Shown here: in pieces, positions 24,234-36,260 of the stretch
Position numbering within the stretch: the first letter of the stretch is position 1
Layout: each line of letters begins with the position of its first letter
Source of the DNA: Rana temporaria
Taxonomy: Eukaryota; Chordata; Amphibia; Anura; Ranidae
Direction: 5' to 3'
NCBI RefSeq assembly: GCF_905171775.1
Contig: NC_053494.1
Coordinates: 44,177,981 to 44,241,980, forward strand
Length of the DNA: 64,000 nucleotides
Notes under the pieces: model-generated
Told to the model about the DNA's origin: nothing
Databases searched by the model: none
The model's input: the letters and a program-made list of their open reading frames with translations, nothing else
Made by a program: the position numbers and the translations under genes

Positions 24234-24450
24234 AGAAAAACGTTGTGGTGGCCTTGGCTGTGTGGCAGTGACTGGTGTGCTTTTTAGCGATGTTTGAGAA
24301 TAATGCATGCTTGTTTGGCTGGGTTCTTGAAGCCTAAAGTAAAAGGGAAAAGACTTTGCCCTTACTTACTGCCTGCTCATTTGGCCAAATGTAGACATTT
24401 TTTCATTAAATATATCGATTTGAATTTTGGTCCAAATAAAACTTCCCCCT

Positions 24451-24456
<6 letters not shown>

Positions 24457-24546
<90 letters not shown>
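24457..24546. repeat. (AT)n microsatellite
   Basis: About 90 bp of uninterrupted AT repeat. Confidence 0.97.
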
Positions 24547-24549
<3 letters not shown>

Positions 24550-25320
24550 CTTTTAGAAAGCATTGTTTTTTTTAACCAGAGACAGAAAAATCTAGCAAAT
24601 TTGAACTCCTTATTTCAATGCTTCTTCCGTCCTGAAAAAAATGTATTTGAATCCTTTTAATGTGCTGGTCTGCATGTATTTTTATATATAATTCAATGCT
24701 ATGTGTGAAAACCTATAATTAACCTTAATTAATTATAAAAAAAAAAATTTAGTCTCTCAAACCAATTTTTTTTTTTAAGTGAATTATTTATTTGGGCCCT
24801 CATAACTCGCATGCTGCTCTGATAAATCAAATCTGAACATTTTAACAGCTTGGATGCGATCATTAAACAGCAGGTAAACGTGTTTATAATACAGATCTGA
24901 TATGAAGTTCAAGTTCGGTTACAGAATTTGTTTGGACTCTTAACATTCCTGACTTTTGTGTGTGATTAAATTTCTCTACATGCCCGTGTATTGGTAGTGT
25001 GGCCTAATGTTGTTCTGTTTTGATTGCATGCAATTGCTCTACAGTTTGACATTTTTTTGTGACCTGTATTTTACAAATTATTTAAATAAAAGGGCTATAC
25101 AATCTGTGAATTACTATACTAAAACTTTAATGCCGTACGAAAAAGGGCTAATCTGTGTATAAACATACTTCATTTTGGTTAGGGATGAACATCGCAAAGA
25201 AAAAGTGTTTAATCACAAAGCACTAGTAATAGCGAAGTAGATTATAGTCTTTGTGAATATTTGTGCTTCTACCTTGCAGAGTTTGGCTGAGCATGTAATC
25301 GGTACTATGTATTGTAATTA
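24547..25320. other. Unannotated AT-rich sequence
   Basis: No gene or repeat family recognised. An AATAAA at 25085-25090 follows a T-rich unique stretch and could be a polyadenylation signal for a very long kctd5 3' UTR. Confidence 0.4.
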
Positions 25321-25321
25321 C

Positions 25322-26270
25322 TAGGGGTGCACCGAATGGGAAATTTTGGTACCGAACATGCAGTATGCACTTTGCTGAAAACAGAAAATTACTTTTTTAT
25401 AAAAAAATAAAAAAATTATATTTTTATTTATAATTGTATTCAACTAATTGATATCATCAATTTGAATTAATATGAATTTGTTGCCCATTATTGGCACCTT
25501 TAGTGCAAGAAAATGCAGTCTCTAACCATCGCTTGTATTATTTCTGCAGTCTCTGACCATCTCTTGTATCATATCTGCAGTCTCTTATTTGAACACCCTG
25601 CTAATAGTGAGACAAGTGATGGCACCAGAGAATAAGTGAATATATATGAATGAGTAAAGCTGCCCCTTAGGCCCCGTACACACGATAGAATCCATCCGCA
25701 GATAAATCCCAGCAAATGGGTTTCTGCGGATAGATCCTATGGTGTGTACACGCCAGCGGATCTGTTTCTGCGGAGAAATCTCCTCTGGGATGGATTTCAG
25801 CAGATCGAATATTTGCTGTGCTGCACAACAAATCCATCTGCTTGAATCCATTCCAACGGATGGATCCGCTTGTCTGTACAGACTTACCGGATCCATTCGT
25901 CCAAAGGGATTCCCCGCACGCGTCGTAATGATTTGACGCATGCGTGGAATTCCTTATATGACAGCGTCGCGCCCGTCGCCGCGTCATAATCGCGGCGACA
26001 CGTCATCGGCAGAGGATTTCCGCGCGGATTTCAATGCGATGGTGTGTACACTCCATCGCATAGAAATCTGCGGAAATCTTTGAGAGGATTTATCCGTGGA
26101 AACGGTCCGCTGGACCGTATCTGCGGATAAATCCTCTCGTGTGTACGGGGCCTAAGAGTGGATATACCACTCCAATAAGTGAATGTATTGCAACTCATAT
26201 TGTACCTTTTTTAATATGACAATTCAAATTAACCCAACAGAAATTGAATAATTGGAATAGTGATTCGGTG
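25322..26270. mobile_element. Probable hAT element split by a MITE
   Basis: The left end 'taggggtgcaccgaatggga' looks like a hAT terminus, and 'gattcggtg' at 26262-26270 is its partial inverted partner. Inside is a tandem pair of about 45 bp containing 'ctgcagtctctgaccatctc' (25510-25585). A 'cgtacacacga' MITE sits in the middle. The right tip is decayed, so no target duplication could be read. Confidence 0.45.
25667..26155. mobile_element. 'ccccgtacacacga' MITE, complete
   Basis: Long inverted ends 'ttaggccccgtacacacga' and 'tcgtgtgtacggggcctaa' enclose 489 bp. The interior is full of 'gcggat', 'atccgc' and 'tctgcgga' blocks that can fold on each other. This is the best-preserved copy of a family with partial or diverged members at 4152, 4746, 57238 and 63739. 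Confidence 0.9.
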
Positions 26271-27381
26271 ACTAAGACTGTATCAAATATAACTGAAAAA
26301 TCTGTTGGGGAAAAAAAAACAGTTCAACTGGATAGCTTCACACAAAATAAAGACAAAATTACAATCACCGTGATTCAGAACAAAAAAAAACCTCCGGTGA
26401 GTGCTCCACCATAGATTATGCATACTAGATGCATACTCACCAGAACAGAACTTTAAATCAAAGCCTGGGTCAATATGATAGATCCCATTCAGCAATACAG
26501 ATGGAAAACTATTTCTTTCATTTTGATGGAAATCAAGCATCCACTCAGAAAAATAAAAAAAAGGACTGTATATCATCACGCAGACATTTTTTGAAAACAA
26601 GCAAACGTCAAGATAATGCAGACTTGCATTAAAATGTGCTATACGTTGGCACCGACATGTATGGCTCTGGAGTAGATAGGCACACTGTATGTTCAGCTGC
26701 TGTGTGCGGTCCAAAGCAGCAGGGTAAGCAACCAGCAAAACCAGATATAACCTCAGCGGAGAGCAGACATGCCACCTCTATGCATTTCGTGTTGCACGCG
26801 TCTTCAGGAAGCTTGTGAAGCAGCCACAGAGATTGCGGAGTGGAGGACAGGGTGCGCCAGGATGACACTCCCTCAATGGGCATCACCTGGGTGGACCCCG
26901 CCCCTTTCAGGATCGTGTGGTTTATTTTTTTCTTTCGCCCAATGCATGAAAACATTTTTTTGCCTGTTTCAGTGAAACAGAATTCAGTTTGTTTGGGACC
27001 CCTACACCACCGAGGACACCTCTGGACACTAAACACATTGGGTTTTACCTGAGCTCTGGTCTATAATTTACAGCTTTTACTTTTGGTAACCACTAAATAT
27101 TTTATGATCTGTCCACCAAGCATTGCAATTCCGTTGCCAGTCTTGCAGAAGTAAGCCCCTCTTATTCTTTACAGCCAAAGAAGCTGCCATATTAACTTAT
27201 GGCTTCACAATTCCGTTGAGGGTACTAGGGACAGTGACAGTTCATTCATGGCATGCCTTGAATGTAAGTGTGTTAGGAAACTGCTATATTGATGGGTTTG
27301 GTTCCACTTTACCTGTAAATAAACCCAGACAGTAGTGGCATTTAAAGTAGTCAGTCCTAGGCTGCACAGTAGAGCAACTAA
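26271..27381. other. Unannotated sequence
   Basis: An antisense frame of 151 codons (26283-26738) has no recognised family. The block 'cgtgttgcacgcgtcttcag' at 26788 resembles the conserved box of amphibian interspersed repeats. No boundaries can be given. Confidence 0.35.
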
Positions 27382-27644
27382 TTTAGGCTGGGTTCATGCC
27401 ATCTGCGCATGCGGCTCCCAGCAGTGGTCTGGTGTAACCTGGTTTGGTTTTCAGCACAAATTTTTTACTGAATTTGGACCTGAAACAAACTAAGATGCAC
27501 AGGGCTTCTGTACAAATTTGCCCTGGAGCCACAGCAGAAATATGTGAACCGGCTCCATAAAGAGCCTGTCAAAATCTTCTGCTATTGCGAATTTGATGTG
27601 GGGGACCCGCATCCATTTTACAATGGTGTGAACGCAGCCCTAAG
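27382..27644. mobile_element. 'ggctgggttca' MITE
   Basis: Ends 'tttaggctgggttcatgcc' and 'gtgtgaacgcagccctaa' are inverted repeats; the body has no coding role. Confidence 0.8.
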
Positions 27645-28164
27645 GTTTACGTCTTCCAGCCCTGAGAGTCTGTTACTTTTGAGATTTAGCCTCTTCAACC
27701 ATGCTACAGCCAAATATATTGAAAGAACTATCAAACCCCTATGCCTCATGGATGTATGTTATTGGAACCACTCATTTCCCCAAAAAGGCTCAAGAAATAT
27801 TGCCATTATATTGGTGCCCCACATTTATGAATACGGAGCATGTGATCTCTGTATCAATTTCAATCATTCATCAAGTTGTGACCGCACAATTGGGTACATG
27901 CAGCACATGGATCTACATCTTCACATTCTTAAGTGTGGCTCTAAATGAGGGCCTCTTATGAAACCTTTCCACAAGGAAAATTGTTAGTGCACTTTCACAC
28001 TGATGCAATGTTTTTTTTTTTTTCAATCCACATGTGCAGCACAGTGTACCCATGGGTTTCATGTGAGTTACCTGCACTTTGCCATAGACTTCTATTGCAT
28101 TAGGTGGTTTTGGAGCACTTTCAGAAAATTTCTGCATGCAGAAAAAACTGCGCAGCATCAGTAT

Positions 28165-28402
28165 GAGGCCCGGTTCACACTGCTGCGAATTGGAGCCGTT
28201 GCGATTTCTCAAATTCGCAAGTCATTAAAATAACATGGTTTTCCATTAGTGCAGTTCACATCAGTGCGGTGGGAATCTAAGCTGTGGGAAAAATTGTCCT
28301 GTGCGAGTTTGATCCTTGTGCGATGCAAATTCAGCTCTGTAGACTGGCATTCCGTAAAATCGCACAATTTTGATTCGTAGCAGTGTGAGCCTAGCCTTAA
28401 AG
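28165..28402. mobile_element. 'ggcccggttcacac' MITE
   Basis: Ends 'gaggcccggttcacactgct' and 'agcagtgtgagcctagcctt' are inverted repeats. A related partial unit ('gcactttcacactgatgcaa') precedes it at 27985. Confidence 0.75.
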
Positions 28403-28649
28403 AGGCCTACATCTCCTGGCATTTTCCACTGTAACTGCTGCAACTATTGTAGAACATTTTAGACAGATCAGTGATGGCATGCATAAATTGCTTTATTGCC
28501 TGTGTATAGTGCTGAATTTAGTTTATTAAAGTGGACCTGCTGTGCAAACAAAAAGCAGAATATCTTTGCAGAGAAGTTGTATAACCTGTGTCATTAGCAA
28601 AGCATACCAATAGTATGCCTCATAAACAAATTGGCTGCAGTCTCAAATC

Positions 28650-28934
28650 TCAGGCTGGTTTCACATGGGCTTGTCCGATCAGGTCTGCCTGTCTGTTTTT
28701 TTCAGAGGGCCCTGATCGCATCATCCATAACTTTCTATGGAGCGGTGAATGTCAGCGGACATGTGTCCGCTAACCCCTGACTGCATCTGATCCGCGGTTT
28801 TTGGCGGACAGGATCAGATGACCAATGGACGGAAACAGACAGGCAGTCTGTTTCCATCTGACAACCTCATAGAGACACGGACCTGTCACCTGCCTGGTCA
28901 GTGGGGAGATTGCCTGCGTGAAAGCAGCCTTAAG
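28650..28934. mobile_element. 'ggctggtttcacat' MITE
   Basis: Ends 'ctcaggctggtttcacatgg' and 'gcgtgaaagcagccttaag' are inverted repeats. Internal 'gtccgct' and 'agcggac' blocks and 'gatcagatg' motifs are self-complementary. Confidence 0.75.
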
Positions 28935-29849
28935 CTCATAACAGGCTGCTTATCTTGTATGTGTTAATAGGTCTTCTCTAGTTCTCTAAAAGTGCTCTGT
29001 GAAAATGTATAATTTTTGTTTTAATTTCCAGCCCCATAGACAAAATGTATACAGCAGTTAATGTTCTAGTTATTGTCATCCATTGACACATTTGGTGAAG
29101 TCTTAAAAAGGCTTTTTTTCATTTTTCCATTTTACAAAATAAAGCCAATGTACTATAGTCGAGTTGGTTAACACTATTCTGTGAGTGTATGTTTTCAGCC
29201 ATGTTCTAGAAAGCCTCTTGCTGTGAACTAATCATGTCTGAAAAGCTAGTGCACTTTAGACTCCTCAATAATTTAATGACTACTTCAGTGTTGTTGCATT
29301 CATCTGTTTGCAAGTGGCTCTATATCTTAAAGTAATATGGGAGTTATCCAGGACCATTTAAAAGGAAGCCTTGTGTATGGTTGATTATGTATTCTGAGGA
29401 AAGATTTCAGTTTTTAGGAGATGCCTGCAAGTTGAATCAGCCACTGAGCGTTAACTCTTCTCTGCCCTACACCAATGAAATTTCCCCCGTGTGTAGCAGG
29501 TGATTTTTGTTGAGGGGGAAATTGGCCCACTCATGAGATAGCACCATTCTCGGCATTCAGCTCAATTCCCGGATATTCGTTTGGGTGGAAGTGTCGCGGT
29601 CGCGTTTCAGCCAATCATAGGGCAAGCATCTCTAATTCCACCATATTGGATGAGGGCATTTATACCCTTACATTGAATCTTGTGATTTTGATTATGTTAA
29701 TCAGCTGCTAAATACTAGGTATTCGACCTGCCAGAAATCTTGAAGTTTTTAGATGAGTTTGTTTTTTAGTGAAGATGAGCACCAGAGTGTTTTTGCTTTA
29801 CATCAGCTTTTTTCAACGAGGGCGCCTTGGCAAAATGCCTAACATTTGC
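28935..29849. other. Unannotated sequence
   Basis: No gene recognised. An AATAAA at 29138-29143 follows T-rich DNA. The portion around 29450-29650 is of normal complexity but unassigned. Confidence 0.4.
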
Positions 29850-32120
29850 CCAAAAATTGTATACAAGCCGGTGGGTAGATAAACCATCTCGACCATTGGG
29901 TTACATCGCCTCTGCAGGAGTAGGACTAGGCAGAACAAAAACACCTGGCTATGCCCATGGGCTGTCCTCAGTCAGTATATAACCCCCTGCCTGCTGTAGG
30001 TATTCAGGTTATTTCTGTCTAGTCAGGAGTAAGGGCCTAGCTTCTTCCTGGGATCTTTTGGTCCTAGCTTATTTTACTTTTTGTGTTTCTTCCATGCATT
30101 TTCTCCTGGAAGATCTGCAATCAACTGACGGGCTAGATAATCTAGATCCAGTGGTCTCCCCGGTCCAGCCAGCGAGTGCATGCAGACCGCAGCTACATGC
30201 TAGGTCAGCCGTGACCTTGCCTCAACGGGCAGAGGCTGGCCCGCGAGTTAAATGTCTCGCAGGGTCGCATACTAACGGGCTCTAGTCCAAGTCGAGCAGT
30301 CCTTTGGCCGACATCCTCCGACTTCGGTGGCAAAGAGTTCTGTCTGGAGGGTCAACCCGCACCATGAATCGGTAAATACAGTCACCCCTTTGTGTGGTTT
30401 GGGATGGATGTGGGTACCCTCCAGGGATGGTTGGACCTGCCTTCAGGATTCCTCCTCCCATCCTAAAGTCCCTTGGTTAAACTGGGCTTCCCCCTCCCCC
30501 CACAGATTGGTGGGAGTCCCAGGGCAGGCAGCAGTTCACCCTGCCTGGTGGAGTACAGTACCTTTTTGGAAGTGGGTCCCCTTGCAGAGATTGCAGCGAT
30601 GTTGAAGGCACAGAGAAGATCCTGGCAGCATGTCAAATGGCCGGAAGCCATGTTTGGGTGTTATGATGACACCACGGTGGCCATTTTCCCTTTGGCTGTT
30701 TTTTAGGGATATATGAAATGGACGATGACATTGGTGTTGCTGGGTCCGAATTGCGGCGCTCCTCTGGTAAGGTGAGTCTTTGGGGGTCCTTGTGCATCTC
30801 CCTTACTGCTGATTGGTACCCTAGCCATTGGGGTGTCCCTTAGTGGTGCCAAAGTTCCTTTTGTACTACAGGATCTTCAGCCCTATGGAGCCTCAGGGTC
30901 ACATCTTACCCACCGATCCCCTCATGGAGGTGGCAGGTTCCTCGGAACCCCAGCTTCCCATGATGGAGGTCCTTGAGTCATTGGTATCCCAGGTGGAAGT
31001 AGCGTGTGGGCAAAGACCCAGGAGGAAGCATCATCTGATCAGTGTTTACTATGGCTGGGTCGGCATTGCGTCCAGTCTTGGCCTCGGCCCTGGTGTCGCA
31101 GACCATAATTGAATGGGCCAAGCTTTTGCGCCAGGGTCTGGGTAGGGAGCAGGTTCTCGCTGCTTAGGTTGATTTAGCGGACCAGTTCCATTGGGCTGCA
31201 GTATATTTGTGATGCAGCCTAGGATGCAACTCCTGTGCTGTCCACGCTTTCTGTTTCAGCGGTGGTGATTAGACATGCGCTGTGGCTTAAGGATTGGTCG
31301 GCAGACCAAACCTCTAAAAAAGCTCTCATTGATCTGCCCTTTCAAGGCGACTGCCTGTTTGGGGCTACCCTGGATGACATCATTAAGGGTGCCACAGGGG
31401 GAAAGAGTACTGCCTCAATCTAGGAAAGGGAAGGAGCCTCGTGGCAGACAGGGTCCTTCCTTCTCAGCCCATAAGAAATTATTCCGGGCTCCAGGGATTG
31501 CAGATAAAGGCAACGGATCTCAAGTCTTCCCCGGGAAGTTCCAAGCAATCTTGGTCTGGTAAGCTTAGAGCAGGCTTCTCCGGATCCACTAACGAGACTC
31601 CTTCAGCAGGAAGGTCTGCCCTCACCCATTGCTGGGGTGGGGGGGGGACATCTTTGCTGGTTTCCAGATTCATGGACCTCCTTCGTGAGCGTCTAGGGGG
31701 TCCACAAAGTTACCCTTTTGGGGGGTACAAAGGAAGGGAGACATAATTTGTCCACTCCGGGGGGCCCTGTGTCTCCTTAGGTGGGTCAAATTCCTGTAAT
31801 GGTTCAGGTAAAATTTGGACTACCCAAGGTCCCCTCTAGCCCTGTCCAGGAAATTGGGCTACCTGGGTCTGAATGAATGCTGACCTGGTTAGTAGTTCTT
31901 CTCAAAACGTTGGCCCCTTCAGCAGGTTCAGTTCAACGGGAAGTAACTGAGGCTCGTGAAAATCTCTGGTAGATGCTGCAGTCGTCCTAGTGCCACTGAG
32001 GGGCCAACACCTTCCTCTTCTGCAGTGCCTGCAAAGGACTAGGGGGCAAAAGTCTTCTGGTGGCCGTAAATGTCCCTTGAAAGCTACCTCTCAAAGAGGA
32101 CCAGTTGTACTGAGGGCTAA
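29850..32120 (+). mobile_element. Decayed DIRS-like retroelement, gag region
   Basis: At 31235-31423 the frame reads LSVSAVVIRHALWLKDWSAD, then SKKALIDLPFQGDCLFG, then LDDIIKGATGGKS. This matches my memory of the Gag-like protein of DIRS1-type tyrosine-recombinase retrotransposons. A basic, Gln/Gly-rich tail (RKGKEPRGRQGP) follows in another frame. Upstream, 31080-31235 reads like the preceding part of the same protein with frameshifts. An upstream 'agtatataaccccctgcctg' near 29977 could be the promoter side of the left repeat. I could not find a reverse transcriptase, recombinase or paired termini, so the outer limits are approximate. Confidence 0.55.
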
Positions 32121-32335
32121 GCTTCCATCCTGCTTTACGGTAACTGGTTTTAGGAGATAGAGGTCTGTCGGGATCAGTGATCCCTACTATGAGAGAAAGA
32201 CCATCGTATGAGGAAAGCGTACATTTCATGGATGTGCAAATGCCCACCCATAGGCGTGCAGAGCCTATTGCAAGAGGGTGTGCACCTCAAATCTCCAAGA
32301 CTTATGTGTGTGTGACGTATTTATCGGCCTCTTCT
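32121..32335. other. Unannotated sequence, possibly DIRS continuation
   Basis: A plus-strand frame runs through it, but no motif is recognisable. It may be the decayed start of the DIRS reverse transcriptase region. Confidence 0.3.
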
Positions 32336-32620
32336 CCACTATCCACCCTGAAACAATGGGGGGCGGCAAGGGGGACCCCGGGCAGCAGAAAGATTAACAG
32401 GGACAGGAGGGGTGGCAGTATATATTGGCATCGCTCCCCTGTATGCAATATGTGGCAGCTGAATGTCGGGGAGAGGAGGAGAAGCCCAGCAGGAACACCT
32501 ATCAGTATCTCATCAGTGCCACCTGTCAGTGCCCATCACAGCCGCCTATCGGTGCCCATCAGTGCTGCATATCAATCCCCATCAATTCTACATATCGGTG
32601 CCAACTCGGTGAAGGGGAAA
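32336..32620. repeat. Degenerate short tandem repeat, 'atcagtgcc' units
   Basis: From about 32490 the sequence is built of imperfect 'tatcagtgcccatcagtgc'-like units of 18-22 bp. Similar units ('caattgatgggcacagt') occur reversed at 38330-38410, attached to another ranid repeat copy. Confidence 0.6.
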
Positions 32621-32639
32621 ACTACATTTTATGACAAAC

Positions 32640-32880
32640 TAAGAAAACATTTTTTTTCAAAAATGTTGGCCTTTTTAGTTTGTTTAGAAAAAAAAATGAA
32701 AACCTTAGAGGTGATCAAATACCACCAAAAGAAAGCTCTATTCGTAGGAAGAAAATGTATACAATTTTTGTTTGGGTACAGTGTTGCATGACCGCGCAAT
32801 TGTCATTCAAAGTGTGACAGCGCTTAAAATTGTCCTGGACAGGAAAGGGTTAAAGTGCCTGGTATTGAAGTGGTTAATGA
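32640..32880 (-). repeat. Ranid long dispersed repeat, reversed fragment
   Basis: Blocks 'gaggtgatcaaataccacca', 'catgaccgcgcaattgtcat' and 'tattgaagtggttaa' match the family at 10805 in the same orientation. Only the terminal 240 bp is present. Confidence 0.8.
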
Positions 32881-33339
32881 AGCGCTGTGTCTGTCAAACT
32901 CTGAGAAATGGATTTTACAGTGAGTACAAAAATCCCATTATCCAGTGTCTTCAAACCCAAACAAACAAGTATAGCAAGTGCCTGTTGGGCTCATATGAAG
33001 GGTAAAATAAACCAAAAGAGGGGAGATGGAGAATAGACAGACAGGGCTCGTCACTCTTGGGTCTAGTGAGTCTATGCCCCAGATGTGGGAGGGGCCCTGG
33101 AGCCCCACGGAGGATCTTCTCTAAGATGCCAAGGTTTCCAAACCACACGGTGGCGATTTACCTTATCTGCCAATCGTGCCGTCAGGGACTCCATGATCTC
33201 TACATCCTTAATTCTAGCAGAGAGTTCAGTTGGTGGCGGTGGTGTTTGTCTCTTCTGGCTGCCGTCAAAATGTGTGTGGTTAGTTTTTTTTTTGTTTTTT
33301 TTTTAGCTAATCCTGGTAGCTAGGGGGGGGGGGGGCAGT
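32881..33339. other. Unannotated sequence
   Basis: No family recognised; it ends in a G homopolymer near 33326. Confidence 0.35.
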
Positions 33340-33825
33340 AGTCCCAAGAGGTAGATTTTTGGTTAAAGGGGAACATCCACTTTGAATAACTGATAGAGGT
33401 CCTGGACCGAATGCCAATAGGACTGCAAAGATGGGCATTGCCAGTAGATATGCAGTAAAGTGCCTCTTCAGTATCTTTACGGGACACCTCCAGCAGCGAT
33501 CCAAGGTCGATGGGTGTATGTAGGTGGGAGGGGGTCATGTACCAAAAGTACTTTTGTAGATATTTTTTCTTGTAGAGGGTGAAAAATAGAGCTTTTGGCC
33601 GCTGGGGACCATAACATTTTCCACTGCTCAGTGGAGAGTTCAAGAGCTTGTTCCCAGTTAAGCATGTAGCCATGTTTACCTTGGGAGTCCATAGTGTATG
33701 AGTTTAGTAGTATATGTCTGAGGCAAAGCCTTTCTGTGAGGGGCTAGAAAGAATTGGCCATTCAAATAGGAACAGCTTGAAAAACTGAAGGTTGGGTGCA
33801 AAGGTTAGAGTGTCGAATCTGGAAG
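33340..33825 (-). mobile_element. L1-like LINE ORF2 C-terminal fragment
   Basis: On the minus strand the frame reads WEQALELSTEQWKMLW near 33650, then a YKK/KVLL(V)HDPLPPTYTH-type segment, then GTLLH-like and GIRSRTSI sequence near 33390. This is the order found at the C-terminal end of L1 ORF2 ('...TP..L....P....CWRC...GT..H..W.CP'). Frameshifts separate the pieces. The same copy continues at 34289 after a MITE insertion. Confidence 0.7.
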
Positions 33826-34288
33826 TAAGGCTGGGTTCACACTGATACTACACGACAGTGATACGACTTTCATCCTACTTTGCTCTGCGACATCAGTCCT
33901 ACATTGGTCCGACATCCATCCAACTTTCATGAACAGGATACTACTTTGATCCGACTTTGTGATAGTCTGACTCGTTCTTTGACCAATCAAAACAAACCCA
34001 GTGTGAGATAAATTCCTTTTACTGCTGCTGTAATCACCATGTCGGGGATGCCACAAGTCGGATGGTTAAAACAAGGATCCTACTTTGATCCGACTTCAAT
34101 GATATTCAATGGGCTGAAGTAGGATCAAAGTCGGACCAAAGTAGTGCAGGAACTTTTTTCAAAGTCGGACCGACTTGTGTCGGACCAGTTAAGACGGCTC
34201 CCATAGGGAAACATTGATTTTCACATGTCATGCAACATTAGCTTCTAATGTCGGAGCGTTTGTCGTTCCAGTGTGAACCCGGCCTCAC
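33826..34288. mobile_element. 'ggctgggttcacac' MITE inserted in L1
   Basis: Ends 'taaggctgggttcacactga' and 'cagtgtgaacccggcctca' are inverted repeats. The interior is tandem-like, with repeated 'ctactttgatccgactttg' and its complement 'caaagtcggaccaaagtag'. It splits an L1 fragment into two parts. Confidence 0.85.
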
Positions 34289-34560
34289 AAAAAAGGCACT
34301 TTGGGTCCTAAAAAGGGAGTAACACACATCACAGGGTTCACTTAATGGCCATAGTGGAAGAGGTTCCTCTGTAACCAAGGAGATATCATACGGTAGGTAA
34401 GGCTGTCCAGCAGCCTAGGATTGTAGAGGAAAGGTGTCAGTAAGGAGGGAGAGGGTGTGCCTTAGCTTTCTCCAAATATTGCGCAGTAGGGCCATAGTGT
34501 GTAGCAGGGAGGAAGAGGGTATGTCCGCAGCAGTATTCCACAGTAGGTTATTCGAGTGAG
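34289..34560 (-). mobile_element. L1-like LINE fragment, continuation
   Basis: On the minus strand it reads NIWRKLRHTLSL near 34470 and LPYDIS near 34385, consistent with an upstream part of the L1 ORF2 C-terminal third. It lies directly beyond the MITE from the fragment at 33340-33825. Confidence 0.5.
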
Positions 34561-34611
34561 TTGGGGCTAGCCGTAATTAATCTATTTCGATATACACCGG
34601 GAGGGTAGCCC

Positions 34612-34828
34612 ATGAGACTGGGGTCCCACCGAGGGCCCTGGGCCTCCAATTGGCTATTATAGTGATCGGTCACTGTGAAGCCCGCCCCCCGTGTTTTCGC
34701 CTTTTGAATGGAGGAGAGCAAAAACACAGGGGTGGGCTTCACAGTGACTGATCACTATGATGGTTAATCGGAGGCCAAAAATCAAAAGTTACAGGGCCCA
34801 GGGCTCTCGTAGGACCCCTGGCTCTGTC
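34612..34828. repeat. Long inverted repeat (hairpin) of about 217 bp
   Basis: The left arm holds 'gagactggggtccca', 'agggccctgggcctcc' and 'tagtgatcggtcactgtgaa'. The right arm holds the complements 'cttcacagtgactgatcact', 'gggcccagggct' and 'ggacccctggctc'. The loop around 34690-34725 is short. The arms could form a nearly complete cruciform or RNA hairpin. It is probably a MITE-like repeat. Confidence 0.75.
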
Positions 34829-35394
34829 CTTGCGGAGAGCCAGTAAAAAAACTTAGATCAAGGTGTGATCTAGATCCATGCCAGGGTTAGTGTTTGGGTC
34901 AAGGTTAGTATTTTTTTGGGCAGGATTTTTTTTTATTTTTTTTATTCGTGTCAAAAATAAAAAAAAGCAAAATGCGCACTATTTTTTCTGGGCTGAACTA
35001 CAAGTACAAAACAACAAACATGCACATATGTGGTATCGCTGCGATTGTCGGACGCAGGAATTTTTTACTATTTTGGACCACTTTTCCTTTTAATTAATAA
35101 AATAAAAAAAATCAGCAGATATCCATTACAAATGCCAAAAAGCAAGGTATAATCCACCTGGATGCATAAAGTAGTTGTTTTTGATTATGTATGGTTTTAC
35201 TAACACATGTCAAAGTTGCAAAATTGTGCTTGGGCATTAACATTTGTTTGCATTACCATTGGGAGCGGGAAGGTGTTAAATTTACCATTTTGTATTTTCT
35301 AGTCCTAAAGAGTCATAAAAAAAAAAAAATATCTATATGAAATTAATTCTACCTAGCTCCCCAAAATGGCATGTATTCATATGGCCAAGTGTTA
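34829..35394. other. Unannotated sequence
   Basis: T- and A-rich sequence; 'cacatatgtggtatcgctgc' at 35021 is a block I associate with frog interspersed repeats, but the element cannot be delimited. Confidence 0.35.
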
Positions 35395-36058
35395 ACCCGT
35401 TAAATTGAATATGTTTAACCGGTTCCCAACCATGTCACACAGATATACTGCAGCACAATGGCTCTCTTGGGCGAAATCCCGTACGGATACATCCTTCCCT
35501 CTATTGGCCACCAGAGGGTGCGCCCGCTGCATGGTAAAACACACAAATCCCTGTGCTGTCAGAGGAAAAGAGCCATATCGTCTGTTCCTACCAAGTAGGA
35601 AAAACGATATGTCTGATCTCCTAGTCAATCCTATCCCCATACCGTTAGAACACACTGAGGAAACACAATTAACCCCTTGATCCCCCCCCCCTATTTTTAA
35701 CCCCTTCCCTGCCAGTGACATTTACACAGTAATCAGTGCATTTTTATAGCACTGATCAGTGTATAAATGCCATAGGTCCCAAAAAAGTGTCAAATCTTCA
35801 ATCTGTCCGTCGCAGTACCGCAAAAAAAAAATAAAAAATCACAAATGATCGCCATTACTAGTAAAAAAAAAAAAAAAAAAGCCATAAATCCTTCCCATAG
35901 TTTTCAGACACTATAACTTTTGCTCAAACCAATCAATATACGCGTATTATTTTTATTTTTTTGCCAAAAATATGTAGAATATATATTGGCCTAAACTGAT
36001 GATTTTTTTTTTAAACAAAATAAGTTGGGGATATTTATTATAGCAAAAAGTAATAAAA

Positions 36059-36094
<36 letters not shown>

Positions 36095-36260
36095 TTTTTT
36101 TTTTTTTAATTTACGCTTTTTTTGTTTTTATAGTGCAAAAAATAAAAACGGCAGAGGTGATCAAATGGCACCAAAAGAAAGCTCTATTTGTGGAGAAAAA
36201 AAAGGACATTTAGTTTGGGTGCAGTGTTGAACGAACGTGCAATTGTCCATTAGCGGCTTC
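35395..36260 (-). repeat. Ranid long dispersed repeat, near full-length reversed copy
   Basis: Starting 'aaccggttcccaaccatgtc', it runs through 'ccctgccagtgacatttaca', 'actataacttttgctcaaac', 'ggcctaaactgatgattttt' and 'gagctctatttgtgg'-like blocks to 'acgtgcaattgtccatta'. This is the longest example of the family in the window. Confidence 0.8.
36059..36093. repeat. (GT)n(AT)n microsatellite
   Basis: A compound GT/AT dinucleotide run inside the ranid repeat copy. Confidence 0.9.

Noticed and set aside
26283..26738. 151-codon minus-strand frame
   Set aside because: No family resemblance, T-rich codon runs at its end, and no promoter or splice context.
32177..32791. 204-codon plus-strand frame
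   Set aside because: It crosses from unassigned DNA through a degenerate tandem repeat into the ranid long repeat, so it is a chance frame over several unrelated elements.
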